Of a stretch of DNA of 6,281 nucleotides, positions 1-5,643 are shown one piece after another (positions within the stretch are counted from its first letter, which is position 1; every line of letters begins with the position of its first letter). The stretch is from Verrucomicrobiota bacterium. Its GTDB lineage: Bacteria > Verrucomicrobiota > Verrucomicrobiia > Verrucomicrobiales > Akkermansiaceae. The stretch lies in NCBI GenBank assembly GCA_026397695.1, contig JAPLUJ010000713.1:1-6281 (forward strand). The letters are read 5' to 3'. The position numbers were made by a program, and so were the translations under genes. The notes below the pieces were generated by a model. The model was given only the letters and a program-made list of their open reading frames with translations. It was not told where the DNA came from and did not search any database.

Positions 1-244
1 AGACGCGTCGGCCATGTTGTTCGTGGCGGCCAAGGTTGCGCACCTCGGCCACCTTCCACAAGGCCAGCCGGAACGTGACAAACGCGTGCTCGCGATGGTC
101 CGCCGGATGGACACCGAAGGCTTTGGCAATTGCACCAACCAATACGAGTGCGAGGCCGCCTGCCCGAAGGAAATCAGCGTCGATCACATCGCCCGCCTCA
201 ACCGCGACTACACCATGGCCGTGCTCCGGGAACAACTCACCTGA
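1..244 (+). CDS. sdhB: Succinate dehydrogenase/fumarate reductase iron-sulfur subunit, C-terminal part
   Basis: This is the 3' end of a gene entering from the left edge; the reading frame is open from base 2 and ends at TGA 242-244, giving 80 visible codons. The segment [19 protein letters not shown] carries the C-x5-C-x3-C-P cysteine set typical of the C-terminal cluster-binding domain of SdhB/FrdB, followed by the family-typical ending [11 protein letters not shown]. In this family the subunit passes electrons from the flavoprotein SdhA through three Fe-S clusters to quinone at the membrane. The ATG at 14 is internal to the domain and is not the true start. The gene converges on the microcompartment operon and is probably unrelated to it in transcription. 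The ending resembles the SdhB type of Verrucomicrobiota and Bacteroidota, but that is an impression without alignment. Confidence 0.9.
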   Translation, partial: DASAMLFVAAKVAHLGHLPQGQPERDKRVLAMVRRMDTEGFGNCTNQYECEAACPKEISVDHIARLNRDYTMAVLREQLT

Positions 245-247
245 TAT

Positions 248-265
248 GCGAGTCTGGAGACTCGC
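248..265. terminator. Perfect inverted repeat between convergent genes (terminator candidate)
   Basis: GCGAGTCT (248-255), GG, AGACTCGC (258-265) form a perfect inverted repeat. It would fold as a 7-bp stem with a TGGA loop and starts 4 bases after the sdhB stop. No T-run follows on either strand, so it is not a classical intrinsic terminator. A role in bidirectional termination or 3'-end protection is inferred from position only. Confidence 0.45.
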
Positions 266-280
266 GGTCCATGGGAAGTC

Positions 281-303
281 TGGATCGATCCCGATCGATT
301 CCA
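281..303. terminator. Second hairpin between convergent genes, just after the PduS-PduT fusion stop
   Basis: TGGATCGAT (281-289) pairs with ATCGATTCCA (294-303) around a CCCG loop, giving nine base pairs with one bulged T at 300. It lies 7 bases beyond the minus-strand stop TAG (311-313). No T-tract follows on the minus strand. It may mark the 3' end of the microcompartment transcript, but the evidence is structural only. Confidence 0.4.
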
Positions 304-310
304 TTCAAGT

Positions 311-2044
311 CTATATGATCTCCCGATAGACGTCCGGGTGCGGGCGCGAAATCACCACGGCATTGACGAGGAGACCGCGCTCGGCGACCAAGCGACGCCC
401 GGCGGCCACGGCTGCCTGCACGGCGGACACCTCGCCGGTGAGCGTGCAAAACGCCTTGCCGCCCATGGCCATGGCGAGCCGGGTATCTATCAGTGTCACA
501 GGTGCGGCTTTGACGGCGGCGTCGGCCGCTTCTATCAGGGTAGCCACATTGAACGATTCAATGATGCCAAGGGCCCCGCTGACCGGCGGTGGTTGCGAAC
601 GTCCGATCGAGGCAAAAACGTCGGGGTGCACATTGGGGATGACAAACTGATCGATGAGGCAGCCATGCGCGGCCTGCGTGCCTGCCTCCACGGCGCTTTG
701 CACGGATGCGGTTTCCCCGCCGACCAGGACCATGTATTTTCCCGAGCAGATGCTGCGCGAGAGAATCAGGGTGACATCACCTGCTTTCAACATCGCGTCC
801 GCCACCAAAAACCCGGTGGCGATGCTTGAGAGTTCAATGAGTCCAATGGATTTCATGGGATGATATGCAATGTGATAGTTCGGCACGCCGGCGCCTTGTT
901 TGAGCGGCAGGACGAGACGTGTCGGATGGAGCCGGTGGGTTTCTAACGGAGCGTGGTGATCATACTCCTCGATGGAAAGTTTTCTCATCAGCGACTGGAT
1001 CGGGGTGCGCCTCCCGTCATGCAGCGGGTGAGGTTGCGCGGGAGCGGCTCCGGTCCATTTGAAATTCATTTTGCGCAACTCCTCCTTGGACGCGTCGCAG
1101 GCTTCCTTGGGGTAGAGCGCTTCCGGGCAGGCATACAGCGTGCACAGCCCGCACGCGCAACAGAGTGCGGCAAACTCATTCCAGTGTGCTTGGCCGGTGG
1201 CCGTGAATGCGAGGCTGCGCATGACCTGATGGGGTTCGACGGCGTAGCCTAGCAGATAACGCGGGCAGAACTCCGTGCAATACCGGCACTGGTCGCATGC
1301 CGATTTGCCAATGCTGGCCTGCACCTGTGCGGGTTGCAACTTGCGTTGCACCACGGGATGGGACCGCGGCAGCACTATCACCCCGGTGTCGGTCTTGGTG
1401 ACCGGGGTGTCGGGATCCATGCTGATGCGGCCCATCATCAAGCCACCGATGCACAGCACCGAATCGTCGCCGAGCATGCCGCCTGCGGCAGCGAGCGCAT
1501 CGCGGTAAAGCATGCCGACCGGAACCGTTAGACTCAGCGGATGGGGCACGGCACCGGCGATGGTAATGGTTTTGTGCGTGACCGGCTGGCCGTCCGCAGC
1601 GGCGGCGATGTTGACGAGTGTCTCGACATTTTGCACCACGACGCCGACCTGCAGCGGAATGCCCTGGGGGGGAATCAGCCGCCCTGTCACCGCATGCACC
1701 AGATCGTATTCGTCGCCCGCCGGGTAATAGTCACCTAACAGATGGAGCCGCACCCGGGTTCCCGCGCAGGCGTCGGCGATGGCTTCGACCGCCTGTTTTT
1801 TTTTCGCCTTGATGCCGATGACGCCCTCTTTGGCAGCAACCTCCTGCATGGTCAATTCCACGCCGCGCACCACCCGGGCGGCCATGTGTTGCATGACGGC
1901 AGCGTCCTTGTGCAGCAGCGGTTCGCATTCCGCGCCATTGGCGATGACGATGTCCGCCCGGGATGCCAGCTTGACGTGGGCGGGAAACCCGCCGCCGCCG
2001 GCACCGACGACTCCGGCCAGCCTGACTTGTTCCGTGAGAGTCAT
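311..2044 (-). CDS. PduS-like flavin/Fe-S oxidoreductase fused to a PduT-like tandem BMC shell protein
   Basis: Seen: 577 residues in one uninterrupted frame. Residues 1-45 carry the RnfC/NuoF/PduS nucleotide-flavin signature (GVVGAGGGGFPAHVKL at 11-26, NGAECEPLL at 36-44). An SLBB-like segment spans about 160-205. Two ferredoxin-type cysteine sets follow: C250, C253, C256, C260-P, then C295, C298, C301, C306-P. Residues 397-577 are a tandem BMC (BMC-T) domain closely resembling PduT, which is 184 residues alone. C433 in SRSICSGK matches the PduT cysteine that holds a [4Fe-4S] cluster at the trimer pore. Known: PduS is an FMN, two-[4Fe-4S], NADH-oxidising flavoprotein that binds PduT. Inferred: the fusion forms a trimeric shell tile with an attached reductase that moves electrons across the shell. 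The ATG at 2044 is preferred because an in-frame TGA lies eight codons upstream and the N-terminus aligns with PduS. No clear ribosome site is visible; the 79-base gap from the aldolase is the longest but one in the operon. Confidence 0.9.
   Translation of the reverse strand: MTLTEQVRLAGVVGAGGGGFPAHVKLASRADIVIANGAECEPLLHKDAAVMQHMAARVVRGVELTMQEVAAKEGVIGIKAKKKQAVEAIADACAGTRVRLHLLGDYYPAGDEYDLVHAVTGRLIPPQGIPLQVGVVVQNVETLVNIAAAADGQPVTHKTITIAGAVPHPLSLTVPVGMLYRDALAAAGGMLGDDSVLCIGGLMMGRISMDPDTPVTKTDTGVIVLPRSHPVVQRKLQPAQVQASIGKSACDQCRYCTEFCPRYLLGYAVEPHQVMRSLAFTATGQAHWNEFAALCCACGLCTLYACPEALYPKEACDASKEELRKMNFKWTGAAPAQPHPLHDGRRTPIQSLMRKLSIEEYDHHAPLETHRLHPTRLVLPLKQGAGVPNYHIAYHPMKSIGLIELSSIATGFLVADAMLKAGDVTLILSRSICSGKYMVLVGGETASVQSAVEAGTQAAHGCLIDQFVIPNVHPDVFASIGRSQPPPVSGALGIIESFNVATLIEAADAAVKAAPVTLIDTRLAMAMGGKAFCTLTGEVSAVQAAVAAGRRLVAERGLLVNAVVISRPHPDVYREII
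314..856 (-). other. Tandem BMC (BMC-T, PduT-like) domain of the fusion protein
   Basis: This is the part of the 577-residue protein that encodes residues 397-577. The first BMC repeat begins MKSIGLIELSSIATGF and the second begins ALGIIESFNVATLIEAADAA at 491; it ends RPHPDVYREII, matching the PduT ending. A methionine codon (854-856) sits exactly at the domain start, as if the start codon of an ancestral separate pduT had been kept. No Shine-Dalgarno sequence precedes it, so separate internal translation is possible but not supported. The pore-region cysteine is C433, residue 37 of the domain, next to Cys38 of PduT. Confidence 0.88.
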
Positions 2045-2123
2045 GGGGTTGCGGGTTGTTCGTTTTCAGGAATGCCTGCCAGATATGCGTGAGGGCGATC
2101 CCGCACGGTCTAACGTACAGGTG

Positions 2124-3182
2124 TTATTTCTGCAGCTTGGCGACGATTTCGTCGGTGAGTCTTTGTACGAGTGCTTCGGTTTCAGCGTCGCTCGCATTGG
2201 CGTCGAGGGTCATGGGATTCCACGGCGTAACGGGCGACGAGCACCCATGCGAACCGCACATTTCCTGCCACGGATCGACCTCGCACAATTGCGCGGGTTT
2301 CAGGTCGAAACGATCATCCGGCAGGCCCATTTTCTTTTTGATGGCGAGCAGTTCGCCGAGGGCCGGACCGGGGATCGAACTCGACCCCGGAATCGCCTGC
2401 GCGAGCAGCACCGTGCGGCAATAGGCGTCGGTGATTTCCATTTTGAAATAGGCATCTTCTATCGATTTTCCCCAACAGATCAGGCCGTGGTTGCCCATGA
2501 TGATCGATTGGTGCTGCGGGGCGAGCGGGCGGAGTGAATCGGCGACTTCCGGCGTGCCGGGAGTTTGATAGACCGCCACCGGCACCGTTCCGACAAAGAC
2601 TTCCAACTCGGGAATCAAGCGCGGCGGCGGTTGCATGCCCTTGACCGCAAACGCGCCGACATGCACCGGGTGGGCATGGCAGACCGCGACCGCCGCGGGC
2701 GTGGTGTCGTAGATCGCGGCATGCGTCGTGAATTCGCTGGAGCGCTTCCAGGTGCCGGCCAGTTGGTTGCCCTTGATGTCCACCAGACTGAGCATCTCGG
2801 GCGTCATGAATCCCTTGCTGACACCGGTCGGCGTGACAATGAAGCGATCCGGCGCTATCCGCACCGAGATGTTGCCGCCGTTGCCATCGCAATACTCGCG
2901 CAGCCAGATCCGGCGCCCCATGTCGCAGATTTGTTCCTTGAGTACCTGTGACTCCTTCGAGTTGAAAAGCCGCACGTCGGCGGAGTTTCCTGTTAGAGCA
3001 GGGGCGGCGGCGGGTGCGGACTTGGTGCATGCCGCGCTGTCGGCATCAAACACGACCTTGATGCCCGCTGCTGATAGGACATCCTTGGCACCGGGAGTGA
3101 TCCGGATGTCGCGGTTGTATCTGAATTCCCCGGCCCCGGTTTTGACATAGGCTTCGGCGTCTTTTTGTGCGAATAGTTTCAT
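2124..3182 (-). CDS. Class II aldolase (fuculose/rhamnulose-phosphate aldolase family), microcompartment type
   Basis: This 352-residue enzyme is much longer than FucA (about 215). The aldolase domain covers about 79-262: GGNIS at 102-106, TPTGVSKG at 117-124, SSE at 148-150 with the catalytic acid E150, and zinc ligands H169, H171 (CHAHPVH) and H232 (NHG). Family reaction: retro-aldol cleavage of L-fuculose-1-P or L-rhamnulose-1-P to DHAP and L-lactaldehyde; the exact sugar cannot be read here. An N-terminal extension (1-78) carries ITPGAKDVLSAAGIKVVF. After the domain come a Cys/His-rich stretch (C300, C309, H312, C314), a Pro/Ser linker and an amphipathic helix (about 332-351, ETEALVQRLTDEIVAKL) typical of a cargo encapsulation peptide. 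The ATG at 3182 overlaps the stop of the preceding pentamer as ATGA, indicating translational coupling. The frame stays open upstream to 3470, but that stretch is the pentamer gene in another frame. Confidence 0.92.
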   Translation of the reverse strand: MKLFAQKDAEAYVKTGAGEFRYNRDIRITPGAKDVLSAAGIKVVFDADSAACTKSAPAAAPALTGNSADVRLFNSKESQVLKEQICDMGRRIWLREYCDGNGGNISVRIAPDRFIVTPTGVSKGFMTPEMLSLVDIKGNQLAGTWKRSSEFTTHAAIYDTTPAAVAVCHAHPVHVGAFAVKGMQPPPRLIPELEVFVGTVPVAVYQTPGTPEVADSLRPLAPQHQSIIMGNHGLICWGKSIEDAYFKMEITDAYCRTVLLAQAIPGSSSIPGPALGELLAIKKKMGLPDDRFDLKPAQLCEVDPWQEMCGSHGCSSPVTPWNPMTLDANASDAETEALVQRLTDEIVAKLQK

Positions 3183-3463
3183 GGTATTGTGTTGTAGGAA
3201 ATATGGTCCACCAGTGCGGCACAATAGGCGTCCACAGGGGTGGCTTTGGAAAACGGGCAGGCAGCCTCGCGGCCTTCGCTGATGGCGATTTGCTGGCCGA
3301 CACCGGCACCTAGCAGGTCGTAAACGACAATCGCCGGAGCGTAGGTTGCCACTCCGGAAAAAGTTTCCTCGGTCCACGGCAACGTGAGCAGCAGGCGTTC
3401 GCCGACATACTTGGGGGTGCGCGCGGCCAGAGTGACTCGCCCGATGACGGTACCGATTCTCAT
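3179..3463 (-). CDS. BMC-P pentameric shell protein (EutN/CcmL family), third copy
   Basis: A 94-residue single-domain EutN/CcmL protein. The fold is recognisable from the start MRIGTVIGRVTLAARTP, the signature YDLLGAGVGQ (48-57) and the EGREAA turn (63-68), followed by PVDAYCAALVDHI. In the family, five copies form a pentagonal tile that caps a vertex of the polyhedral shell. The start overlaps the preceding pentamer stop as ATGA, and the end overlaps the aldolase start the same way. A good ribosome site (AAAGGAG) lies 9 bases before the ATG. It has a longer segment between the first strand pair and the signature than the second copy, and two cysteines (C69, C81). It is clearly diverged from the other two copies, so not a recent duplication. 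Confidence 0.93.
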   Translation of the reverse strand: MRIGTVIGRVTLAARTPKYVGERLLLTLPWTEETFSGVATYAPAIVVYDLLGAGVGQQIAISEGREAACPFSKATPVDAYCAALVDHISYNTIP

Positions 3464-3723
3464 GACGCATGACTCCTTTCCGGGTCGATGATGCCTAACA
3501 CGTGCCAGCGCGCCGGGCTGCGTTCGTCGCCGACCATTTTGCGCGACTCGCTGCCATCGCTGGATATCATCACCCGCTGGCCAATGCCCGCACCGAGGTT
3601 GTCGATCACCACTTGCGGCGCGAGATCCGGGCTGTCCGGCACGGCGATCAGCAGCCGCCAGCCTGTTAGGCTCTGGTGCTTGCTGGTGGCCGTGACGTGG
3701 CCCCTGATGGTTGCGGTTCTCAT
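3460..3723 (-). CDS. BMC-P pentameric shell protein (EutN/CcmL family), second copy
   Basis: An 87-residue EutN/CcmL shell protein. It begins MRTATIRGHVTATSKHQSLTG and carries the signature DNLGAGIGQ (41-49), the glycine/serine turn DGSESR (56-61) and the closing strand VLGIID (75-80). It should form vertex pentamers, alone or mixed with its paralogues. The start ATG directly follows the aldehyde dehydrogenase stop (TAA then ATG, no gap), with no clear ribosome site, so coupled translation is likely. The GSESR/DERSPA segment matches the metal- and loop-bearing region typical of the family. Its sequence is distinct from both other pentamers here, which argues for old specialised paralogues. 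Confidence 0.93.
   Translation of the reverse strand: MRTATIRGHVTATSKHQSLTGWRLLIAVPDSPDLAPQVVIDNLGAGIGQRVMISSDGSESRKMVGDERSPARWHVLGIIDPERSHAS
3473..3479 (-). promoter_or_regulatory. Ribosome binding site of the third pentamer gene
   Basis: The minus strand reads AAAGGAG, then nine bases, then ATG at 3463. It is the clearest Shine-Dalgarno sequence in the operon and lies inside the 3' end of the previous pentamer gene. It supports 3463 as the start; an ATG at 3470 is too close to it and in another frame. Confidence 0.7.
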
Positions 3724-5154
3724 TTAAAAGAGGTTCAGATTTTCCACCATGACGCAGCGGCGTGAGCGGGCGAAGGTCATGGGAGTGGTCACTCCTTCGC
3801 CGGTTGGCGTGGCGATGCTGAAGCTGAGGAAGCCTTCGCCGCCGAGTCCCAAGCCGGTCATCGACGGGCCGTTCTTGATGAACAAGGTGGTATCGATCGC
3901 CTGCGCCATGTGGGTGAGGTTGCTGATGTTCTGGCTGTGCATGATGGCGGTGTGCTTGTATCCGTGCTCGGCCTTGATCGCTGCGGCGATGGCGGCCGCC
4001 ACATTCGGCACGCGCACCACCGGCACAAACGGCATCATCTGTTCTTCATCGACAAATAGATGGTCCGCCCGGGTTTCTCCCACAAGAAGTTGGGTGGTGG
4101 GCGGCACGTCGAGTCCGATGGCACGCGCGAGCACGCAGGCGTCCCGTCCGACGAGATCGCGGTTGACAACGGCATGCGGACAACCCGCACCCTGCCCCTG
4201 TGGAAACACGAACGCCTTGGCTGTTAGTGCCTCTATCTGGCGGGCGTCGAGCTGCACCGCTCCCGCCTTTCGCAATTCGACAAATAGCTGGTCGGCCACG
4301 GCAGCGACGACGAATACTTCCTTCTCGCCGATGCATAGCAGGTTGTTGTCATAGCTTGCGCCCTGGATGATAGACCTCGCGGCACGTGCGAGATCGGCCG
4401 TTTCATCCACCACGACCGGCGGATTGCCCGGCCCGGCACAAATCGCGCGTTTGCCGGTTTTCATCGCGGCGGCGACGACCGCCGGGCCACCGGTCACACA
4501 GAGTAACTTGACCTGCGGGTGGTTGCACAAGGCGTCGAATGTTGCGAGCGTCGGCTTGCTCACGGTGGTGAGCAAATCGGCGATGCCGGTCTCATGATAG
4601 ATCGCCTTGTTGTAGGCGCGGATTGCCACCACGGCGCAGTTAGAGGCGGCCGGATGGGTGTTGAAGACCACCGCATTGCCGGCGGCGATCATGTTGATCG
4701 CATTGCCTGTTAGGGTGGGGACACTATGCGTCGAAGGCGTCACCGCACCGATCACACCCCACGGCGCGTAGTCAATAATGGTCAACCCGAAATCACCACT
4801 GAAGGCAGTGCGATCCATAAACTCAACTCCCGGCACCAGGTCTCCACAGATTTTCAACTTCTCGATTTTGTGATCCAGGCGGCCGATTTTCGTTTCGCTG
4901 AATTCCAAGGCACCCCATTCCCCGGCTTTCTCAACGCACATCCGGCGGATCACGCCAATGGCTTTCTTGCGGGCCGCAAAACCCTGGTCACGCAGCATTT
5001 CAAACGATCGGTGCGCCGCCTCGGCAGCGTCGTCCATCGATGCGTAAACACCAAAAGCAGAACCGCCGGACTGGGCCACCGGGGTCTGGGATGGGAGGCG
5101 CTTGAGCACTTCGCTCACCACCCGGCTTAAGAGTCTTTCGTCAATGGTTACCAT
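3724..5154 (-). CDS. CoA-acylating aldehyde dehydrogenase, PduP/EutE-like microcompartment enzyme
   Basis: A 476-residue member of the CoA-dependent aldehyde dehydrogenase family (PduP about 462, EutE 467). The family oxidises an aldehyde with NAD+ and CoA to the acyl-CoA. Visible marks are APWGVIGAVTPSTHSVPT (130-147), the nucleotide-binding region with AGPGNPPVVVDE (240-251), and the catalytic cysteine C274 in NNLLCIGEKEV. Residues 3-20 form an amphipathic helix (IDERLLSRVVSEVLKRL) joined by a Pro/Ser/Gly linker (21-33), as in the PduP encapsulation peptide, so the enzyme is probably lumenal. Likely substrate is the lactaldehyde made by the neighbouring aldolase (inferred). The ATG at 5154 is chosen over an in-frame TTG at 5166: only the former has a weak GGA purine stretch at suitable distance. 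Its gene lies between pentamer genes and directly abuts the second. Confidence 0.94.
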   Translation of the reverse strand: MVTIDERLLSRVVSEVLKRLPSQTPVAQSGGSAFGVYASMDDAAEAAHRSFEMLRDQGFAARKKAIGVIRRMCVEKAGEWGALEFSETKIGRLDHKIEKLKICGDLVPGVEFMDRTAFSGDFGLTIIDYAPWGVIGAVTPSTHSVPTLTGNAINMIAAGNAVVFNTHPAASNCAVVAIRAYNKAIYHETGIADLLTTVSKPTLATFDALCNHPQVKLLCVTGGPAVVAAAMKTGKRAICAGPGNPPVVVDETADLARAARSIIQGASYDNNLLCIGEKEVFVVAAVADQLFVELRKAGAVQLDARQIEALTAKAFVFPQGQGAGCPHAVVNRDLVGRDACVLARAIGLDVPPTTQLLVGETRADHLFVDEEQMMPFVPVVRVPNVAAAIAAAIKAEHGYKHTAIMHSQNISNLTHMAQAIDTTLFIKNGPSMTGLGLGGEGFLSFSIATPTGEGVTTPMTFARSRRCVMVENLNLF

Positions 5155-5188
5155 GTTGAATTCCAAATTTTTTCGCGCCGCGCAAATC

Positions 5189-5200
5189 GCGACATGTCGC
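5189..5200. repeat. 12-bp palindrome in the aldehyde dehydrogenase leader
   Basis: GCGACATGTCGC is a perfect 12-base palindrome in the 99-base gap between the first pentamer and the dehydrogenase. With flanking ATC and GAT and one bulged base it could form a longer hairpin in RNA. It is about 35 bases upstream of the dehydrogenase start. It could be a protein-binding site, an mRNA processing or stability hairpin, or chance. No -10/-35 pair is convincing nearby. Confidence 0.3.
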
Positions 5201-5253
5201 TGATGTTGATAGATCGCCGGGTGCGTCGCCTGGCATATTGGATGGATATGTTA

Positions 5254-5562
5254 TCAGTTGACCCGGAACACCTGGTGTTTTGCAATATCAACCTGGTCCA
5301 CAATGCCGATCACCACGGCATCAACCGGCGAGTCCTTGTCGTCTGCGGCGAGCCGCGCGGAACTCCCCTGCACGACCAACACCACATCGCCTTCACCCGC
5401 ACCGAGCGAATCTATCGCTACCAGGGTGCTGGAACCGGCCTTGAATGCGGTTGCTGCCGGCGAGTCAATGACCAGCGGACGGACGACCAGAAACTTGTGC
5501 CCCGTCATCTTCGCGTTTTTCTTCGTCGCGATGACGCTGCCTTCTACACGTGCCAGGATCAT
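5254..5562 (-). CDS. BMC-P pentameric shell protein (EutN/CcmL family), first copy
   Basis: A 102-residue EutN/CcmL protein and the most canonical of the three: MILARVEGSVIATKKNAKMTG at the start, DSLGAGEGD (51-59), GSSAR (66-70) and VVIGIVDQVDI near the end. It forms shell vertices in characterised compartments. The ATG at 5562 is chosen because the family fold begins there; the frame stays open to 5607 but those residues are not family-like. A GGAG sequence lies about 14 bases upstream, a rather long spacing. The 81-base gap before it and the 99-base gap after it set this gene apart from the tightly packed block downstream, so its expression level may be tuned separately. Confidence 0.94.
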   Translation of the reverse strand: MILARVEGSVIATKKNAKMTGHKFLVVRPLVIDSPAATAFKAGSSTLVAIDSLGAGEGDVVLVVQGSSARLAADDKDSPVDAVVIGIVDQVDIAKHQVFRVN

Positions 5563-5604
5563 ATAATGGATGGTTGCTCCGCTAACACAACGCCCGGAAA
5601 CGCT

Positions 5605-5614
5605 CAATCGATTG
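5605..5614. repeat. 10-bp palindrome in the leader of the first pentamer gene
   Basis: CAATCGATTG is a perfect palindrome within the 81-base gap between the BMC-H gene and the first pentamer gene. Flanking CGCT and CGCG allow a slightly longer imperfect stem. It contains ATCGAT, which also occurs in the hairpin at 281-303. No function can be assigned from sequence. Confidence 0.25.
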
Positions 5615-5643
5615 CGCGTCTTGGATCGTCATGAACGGATGAT

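Noticed and set aside
14..244. Complete small iron-sulfur protein starting at ATG 14
   Set aside because: The frame is open to the window edge and the sequence is the C-terminal domain of SdhB, so it is a truncated view of a larger gene.
1779..2537. Long plus-strand open frame (252 codons) opposite the fusion and aldolase genes
   Set aside because: It crosses two well-supported minus-strand genes and their gap, has no recognisable domain, and its composition is what antisense GC-rich coding sequence gives.
3183..3470. Upstream extension of the aldolase frame to 3470
   Set aside because: This stretch encodes the third pentamer in another frame, with a clear family match and ribosome site; the ATGA overlap at 3179-3182 fits a start at 3182.
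5155..5166. TTG start four codons upstream for the aldehyde dehydrogenase
   Set aside because: It has no ribosome site and adds only EFN before the ATG; the amphipathic helix begins at the ATG.
5168..5188. Possible intrinsic terminator in the GC-rich stretch next to an A/T run ahead of the dehydrogenase
   Set aside because: On the transcribed minus strand the run is A-rich and then TTT, not a T-tract after a stable stem, so it does not have terminator form.
5563..5607. Fifteen-residue N-terminal extension of the first pentamer
   Set aside because: It needs a TTG start, and EutN-family proteins begin at the MILARVEG position.
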